NCBI RefSeq assembly: GCF_028769735.1
Contig: NC_088200.1
Span: 72,826,046-72,890,045, forward strand
Direction of reading: 5' to 3'
Origin: Zonotrichia leucophrys gambelii
Lineage: Eukaryota > Chordata > Aves > Passeriformes > Passerellidae
DNA: 64,000 nt
The translations under genes and the position numbers were made by a program. Numbering within the stretch: the first letter of the stretch is position 1; each line of letters starts with the position of its first letter. The notes beneath the pieces were generated by a model, which had not been told where the DNA came from, did not search any database, and saw only the letters and a list, made by a program, of their open reading frames with translations. This document shows positions 61,016-64,000 of the stretch, piece after piece.

Positions 61016-64000
61016 GATCATGAGTTTTTCTGAGCTCTTGCAGAACATATGATTATGAAAATCACATCTTTCATGAACGAATTTTTTAAAAAGTATATAT
61101 CACTCATGGGATTTTTAATCTTTTCAGTAAGGTACTTGCATTTATACAGAACAAAATGGGATATATCACAGCTAAACAGAGATCTCTTTGTAAAGCAAAG
61201 TGTCCCAATATGCTCATTTTATGCTGATAGTCTAATAAATAAAAATAATAGTCATTATTATAGTTCAGATAGTGGTGTACATGTCTCCTAGTTCAGGCTT
61301 AAGAACATATGTCTTCCACTAAAAATTAACAAATCTGTTGCTTTAACGTGTCCCTTTTTACCCCCTTTTTCTCCAATGATGAAAATTTTACATCTTATTT
61401 TTAAAAAAGCATAAATGTATGAGCTTTTTCTGAAGAATTAATTTCTGGCTTTTCTGAATGTTCAGAGCAGTTAATACATCTGAAGGAAGGATCAATTAGA
61501 GCAGGAGTAAATGATTCCTCATTTTTTGCCTTGCCCTAATGACAATTTTTGGATGTCAGGATTTGCACCAAAGATCTCAGTGAAGGGGAAAAACCCTGTT
61601 TTGGGTGCATTAATTACATAGAGCAAAGCAACACGAGCTCACTGCTTCTTCATAAGCAAAGCAAGAAATTAATGAAAAATTCTTCAGAATTATCCAAAGC
61701 ACTGACAGAAATACAGGGCAATTTGTGAAGGGCTTCAGAGACCAAAATATTCTATCAGGGATTAGAAGCAAGTGCTCAAAGTTGAGCAGGATTTCAGCTT
61801 TCAGGCAAAAAAAATTATTGACAAAATAGCAGAATGACTGACATCAAAACAGTTGATAATATCTGGACACTGTATTTAAAACAGCATTAGAAATAGTCTA
61901 AAATTGGGCATTTAGCTTATTTCAGTTTTTAAACTTGAGCTTTTTTCCTTTGTAGGTGACACTTACATAGAATTAATAGTAGAGAAAATGAAAAAAATAC
62001 TTTAATGATATTTAAAAGCTAGGTGTGGGTAAAAGATAATTAAAAAAAAAGTCAGTCAATGTCTTTACAAGTGAGACAGCATAAAATTATGTAGCATTAA
62101 TCCAGTTACTTGAGACATTCAAAGTTTGTAATTAAATAGGAAAAAAAATGTTTATTCCTTACACTTAAGAATAAGAAATACTTTGCCTAGGTGTAGTCAT
62201 TGTTATTGTTGGTACAACAAATTTTCCCTTTCTCAGGACCTATGCAACACCATCATTGGTGCACAGATATTATCCAATCCTGCAATCATGGTCATCAGTG
62301 CCAGAGCTTGAATTGGCCCTGGCATGGGAGCAGCCAGAAAGTCAGAAATAAAACCAAATGAAACACGGGCACTCTTGAGCACTCATCAAGTGCTATAGTT
62401 TCCCACAGGTCTTTCAAAGCAGTTAAAGTGATTTTTTTGACCACATGTCTTTCCTTCCTGTCTACCATTTTGCAGTGCCCCCTCCCTCACAAATGAATTT
62501 CTCTTTTACTTTGGCTAAGAAAAGCATTTTGGGACCTTGAAATGAAATTATTTTGTGCCTCTGAGCTGGAAAGGACCCAGCCACCATCAGCATCTGAAAT
62601 CCCCACACCACTGTGGACTCTAATAGGTAACATTAATATCAATAATCTTACACAGAAGAGCAAATAGCAATAGCAGAATTGCAAATAGTTTGGGGCATTT
62701 TTTTCCACAACAAGGTGGAAAATGCATACTTTGAAGGAATTTTTTGGTGGTTTTATGTTTGAGAAAATACAGAGAGCTTTGACCAATGTCTGTCTGTGTC
62801 TCTGCAGAGAGCAGAGAATGTGGTTGTATGACAGACAGTAGAACATTAAGTCTGCTTTTACCCTTCAAAATCGTCTTTCCAAGCTTTCCTATTATGTTTT
62901 TCTTATTAGTTTTTTTGTTTTAGTAGAAAAATTGAAGGGGATAATAAAAGTGGCTTCCCTATGATGTTTAATATTTGTTCTACTAGTTTAAAATTCAGTT
63001 GATGAGGCGCTACTGAAACTTGCCCAGTCACTTGGCTTGGGCCTCAGATGCATTAAATTTAATTTTAAGTTTTTTGTCTACCACTGAGGGTTTTTTTTTC
63101 ACAGCCAGGCATACTTTGGGTTTAGTATCTTAATAAACAAGATGCATTTCAAATTAGTCTCATCATTTTTTTACAGTGCGGGAGCAGGGAGGACTCGTTT
63201 GAGTTTGATGTAATGTTTTGAGTCAACACAAAACATTTTTTGTTGTTTTGCCAAAAAAGAAATCATATTCAGCTGTGAGTCAAGGCAAGCCAGAATCTCC
63301 CAACTATTTTATTCTGGCTGTTACACTGAAAAAAATTCATTAATCACTCAGAGGTATGTTGCTATACCACAGGATGAGTGGCCATTTGTTTTTGTGCTTT
63401 TTTGGGTACAGTGGGAGAGTGCATTGCTCCTCCATGTAATTTTCTCTCATTTTTGCTTGTTTGTTTGTTGGTTTTTGTTTATTTAAGCACACTGTTATTG
63501 ACACCTGCCCAAACCAGACGTGTCAGGATCACAGGACAGTGCCAAAAGAGTTTTTCTACATCCTGCTCTTCATTCCTAATTCAAACTAAATTACCAAAGG
63601 AATTCTAGTTTAAAGTATTTGCAGTTGTAGTTCAGGGCTTCTGCTTTTCTGTGCTTGACACTCAAATGTTTAACCTCAATTCTCAACCACTCCTAAGAAT
63701 TTCCAAAGTTTTACAGTGTTGCAGAAATCACACTTAAAAACCTCACAGTTTTTTCCAAAATTCCTTTTCTGGCCTCAGAACAGCACTGGACATTTCTACT
63801 GTTGTGAAGTGATTTTAACTCCATAGTTGTGGGATTTTTTTGCCTGTTTTTCACAGGTGCAACTGATGATACTGAATGTGCAGCAGTGGAAAATCACATC
63901 TGATGAATTCTGCATTGTCTCCATAAAAATGAAGGCAGAAAACTAAGTAATGAACCCTAAGTAATGAACCTTGCTAACCCTTTTGGGTTAGCAAACCTGA
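61016..64000. other. Unique non-coding sequence to window end
   Basis: No gene or transposon recognised. A short T/G run lies at 63457-63485. An 18-bp-scale direct repeat (CTAAGTAATGAACC twice) occurs at about 63942-63970, near the window end. Confidence 0.4.

Overview
This window looks like non-coding nuclear DNA from a songbird (passerine). I base this on two families of dispersed repeats that I recognise by pattern: 3' ends of CR1 LINEs, ending in the avian ATTCTGTG-type tail, and several copies of a ~385-bp endogenous-retrovirus LTR that is common in passerine genomes. I made no database comparison, so the taxon is an inference. The DNA is AT-rich, and every long open frame is either low-complexity (for example the Leu-Phe/Pro frame over 23.6-24.3 kb) or an unremarkable chance ORF. 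I found no protein-coding gene, tRNA, rRNA or CRISPR array. The window is most likely intergenic, or lies inside a very large intron.

Layout. From 0 to 11.5 kb the sequence is mostly unique and AT-rich, with short simple repeats (T/G tract, ATTCTAG-rich array, two AAAAAG arrays). From 11.6 to 12.8 kb a very AT-rich tract is interrupted by a GC-richer block that ends in a CR1 fragment. From 12.8 to 23.3 kb it is unique, with poly-T/poly-A runs and one exon-like open segment near 15.3-15.5 kb. From 23.35 to 24.25 kb a T/G tract is followed by a ~590-bp compound polypyrimidine block: about 27 CTTTTC units, about 27 CCT units, then mixed CTTCTC. From 28.2 to 29.6 kb there is a probable LTR, then a CR1 3' end split by a solo LTR with a 6-bp target-site duplication. 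From 33.2 kb there is an uninterrupted TTCT array. Between 34.3 and 37.2 kb lie two further LTR-like elements, the second split by another copy of the same solo LTR. From 47.4 to 49.0 kb two more copies face each other in opposite orientation. From 60.3 to 60.7 kb an ATGTT array runs into a TA-rich tract.

How it fits together. Transposon and microsatellite turnover explains most recognisable structure, and the insertion order can be read from nesting and target-site duplications. What remains is unique sequence. A few stretches with dense homeodomain- or forkhead-like motifs (31.4, 38.9, 42.3, 43.2, 47.2 and 55.9 kb) are candidates for conserved non-coding enhancers, but that needs a cross-species alignment. 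I found no undescribed gene system. The observations most worth checking are the nested LTRs, the inverted LTR pair, the long polypyrimidine block and the inverted-repeat motif pairs.
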